A DNA stretch of 64,000 nucleotides, from assembly GCF_013408425.1 (NCBI RefSeq), contig NZ_JACBYV010000001.1, positions 1,550,001-1,614,000 of the forward strand. Reading direction: 5' to 3'. The DNA is from Pseudomonas flavescens (GTDB lineage Bacteria; Pseudomonadota; Gammaproteobacteria; Pseudomonadales; Pseudomonadaceae). The notes under the pieces were generated by a model that was not told the origin of the DNA, ran no database searches, and saw nothing but the letters and a program-made list of their open reading frames with translations. Made by a program: the position numbers and the translations under genes. Positions 61,976-64,000 of this stretch are shown here, one piece after another (position 1 is the stretch's first letter; every line of letters starts with the position of its first letter).

Positions 61976-62118
61976 CAGCACTCTCAAGCCGAATATCAAG
62001 ACTCTGGCTTATCTTCATGATTAGTATGGATTTTCATTTGAAAATCTCGCTTCTTGAAAAGCCATCAGTCCGCTGTTACTCGAAGCCTGGCGCTTGCAAC
62101 GCGCCACTTCGTGTATGA

Positions 62119-63531
<1,413 letters not shown>

Positions 63532-63550
63532 GCTATAGCCAGTCTCAAGG

Positions 63551-63581
63551 ACGCCCGGCTGAAGCCGGGCGTTTCTTTTTA
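63551..63581 (+). terminator. rho-independent terminator of purB
   Basis: ACGCCCGGC-TGAA-GCCGGGCGT is followed by TTCTTTTT. Confidence 0.93.
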
Positions 63582-63611
63582 TACGCTTTAATAAATATCA
63601 AGGACTTACAG

Positions 63612-64000
63612 ATGAATCCTGATGCTCCTCTTCAGCTATTGGGTGGCCTGAGCGCACGTGAGTTCCTGCGCGATTACTGGCAGAAGAAGCCCCTGCTGGT
63701 GCGCCAGGCCATCCCCGCGTTCGAAAGCCCGATCTCTCCGGACGAACTGGCCGGCCTCGCCCTCGAGGAAGAAGTGGAATCGCGCCTGGTAATCGAGCAT
63801 GGCGAAACGCCTTGGGAGGTGCGCCGGGGCCCCTTCGCCGAGGATGCGTTCTCGCAGTTGCCAGAGCGCGAATGGACGCTACTGGTGCAGGCCGTCGACC
63901 AGTTCGTTCCAGAGGTTGCCGAGCTGCTGGAAGAATTCAAGTTTCTGCCCAAGTGGCGTATCGATGACGTGATGATCAGTTTCGCCGCACCTGGCGGCGG
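63612..64000 (+). CDS. roxA: cupin ribosomal oxygenase (RoxA/YcfD), N-terminal part
   Basis: The frame starts at ATG 63612 and runs off the window after 129 codons. The opening (LLGGLSAREFLRDYWQKKPLLVRQA) and WRIDDVMISFAAPGGG are typical of the JmjC-type 2-oxoglutarate oxygenase that hydroxylates an arginine of ribosomal protein L16. The iron-binding HxD should lie just beyond the edge. purB lies upstream. Confidence 0.85.
   Translation, partial: MNPDAPLQLLGGLSAREFLRDYWQKKPLLVRQAIPAFESPISPDELAGLALEEEVESRLVIEHGETPWEVRRGPFAEDAFSQLPEREWTLLVQAVDQFVPEVAELLEEFKFLPKWRIDDVMISFAAPGG

Overview
This is a GC-rich window from a Pseudomonas chromosome. The main evidence is a complete mexS-mexT-mexE-mexF-oprN locus and the block cysG-serS-rarA-lolA-ftsK / trxB-aat-bpt-infA / clpA-clpS / cspD / idh-nudJ-mnmA-hflD-purB, which is a conserved Pseudomonas arrangement. 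Gram-negative export signals, lipoproteins and a monomeric NADP isocitrate dehydrogenase agree. The species cannot be fixed from the sequence alone.

Layout. 0-9.3 kb: the end of a sensor kinase, a diguanylate cyclase, a Tat-type cell-wall amidase, a twice-occurring module of small genes divergent from XRE regulators (3.9-6.1 kb), a cN-I type 5'-nucleotidase, exonuclease III, and a PAS kinase that lacks the usual phospho-acceptor histidine. 9.6-14.8 kb: a five-gene operon (MmgE/PrpD enzyme, NtaA/EmoA-like flavin monooxygenase, polar amino-acid ABC transporter), probably for uptake and breakdown of an N-substituted or sulfur-containing amino acid. 15-21.3 kb: an exported protein, an OafA-type acyltransferase, a cysteine-rich unknown, a dienelactone-hydrolase-like enzyme and an NAD(P)-binding protein, with two strong palindromes.

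21.3-27.3 kb is an accessory, partly AT-rich island. It holds a gene preceded by ten tandem copies of an 8-bp repeat (a possible phase-variable locus), an RloC-like anticodon nuclease with zinc hook and R/E/H nuclease residues, a broken gene remnant and a 471-residue protein I do not recognise. At 27249-27276, just beyond the island, is a near-perfect XerCD dif site, so this window appears to span the replication terminus. GGGNAGGG octamers (KOPS consensus) change strand at that point, 12 of 13 found pointing toward dif, and the translocase that reads them, ftsK, is also in the window.

27.4-31.2 kb: gluconate uptake and phosphorylation (gntP, gntK) with the divergent LacI-type repressor gntR and two matching operators. 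31.2-39.6 kb: the MexEF-OprN efflux locus with its regulator MexT and the oxidoreductase MexS. 39.8-42.8 kb: dsbB, a glycosyltransferase and an isolated TRAP binding protein. 43-64 kb: the conserved housekeeping block covering siroheme, seryl-tRNA, fluoride export, replication repair, lipoprotein transport, chromosome segregation, thioredoxin reductase, the N-degron pathway (aat, bpt, clpS, clpA), IF-1, CspD, isocitrate dehydrogenase, tRNA thiolation and purine synthesis. It ends in a truncated ribosomal-oxygenase gene. No tRNA, rRNA or CRISPR array was seen.
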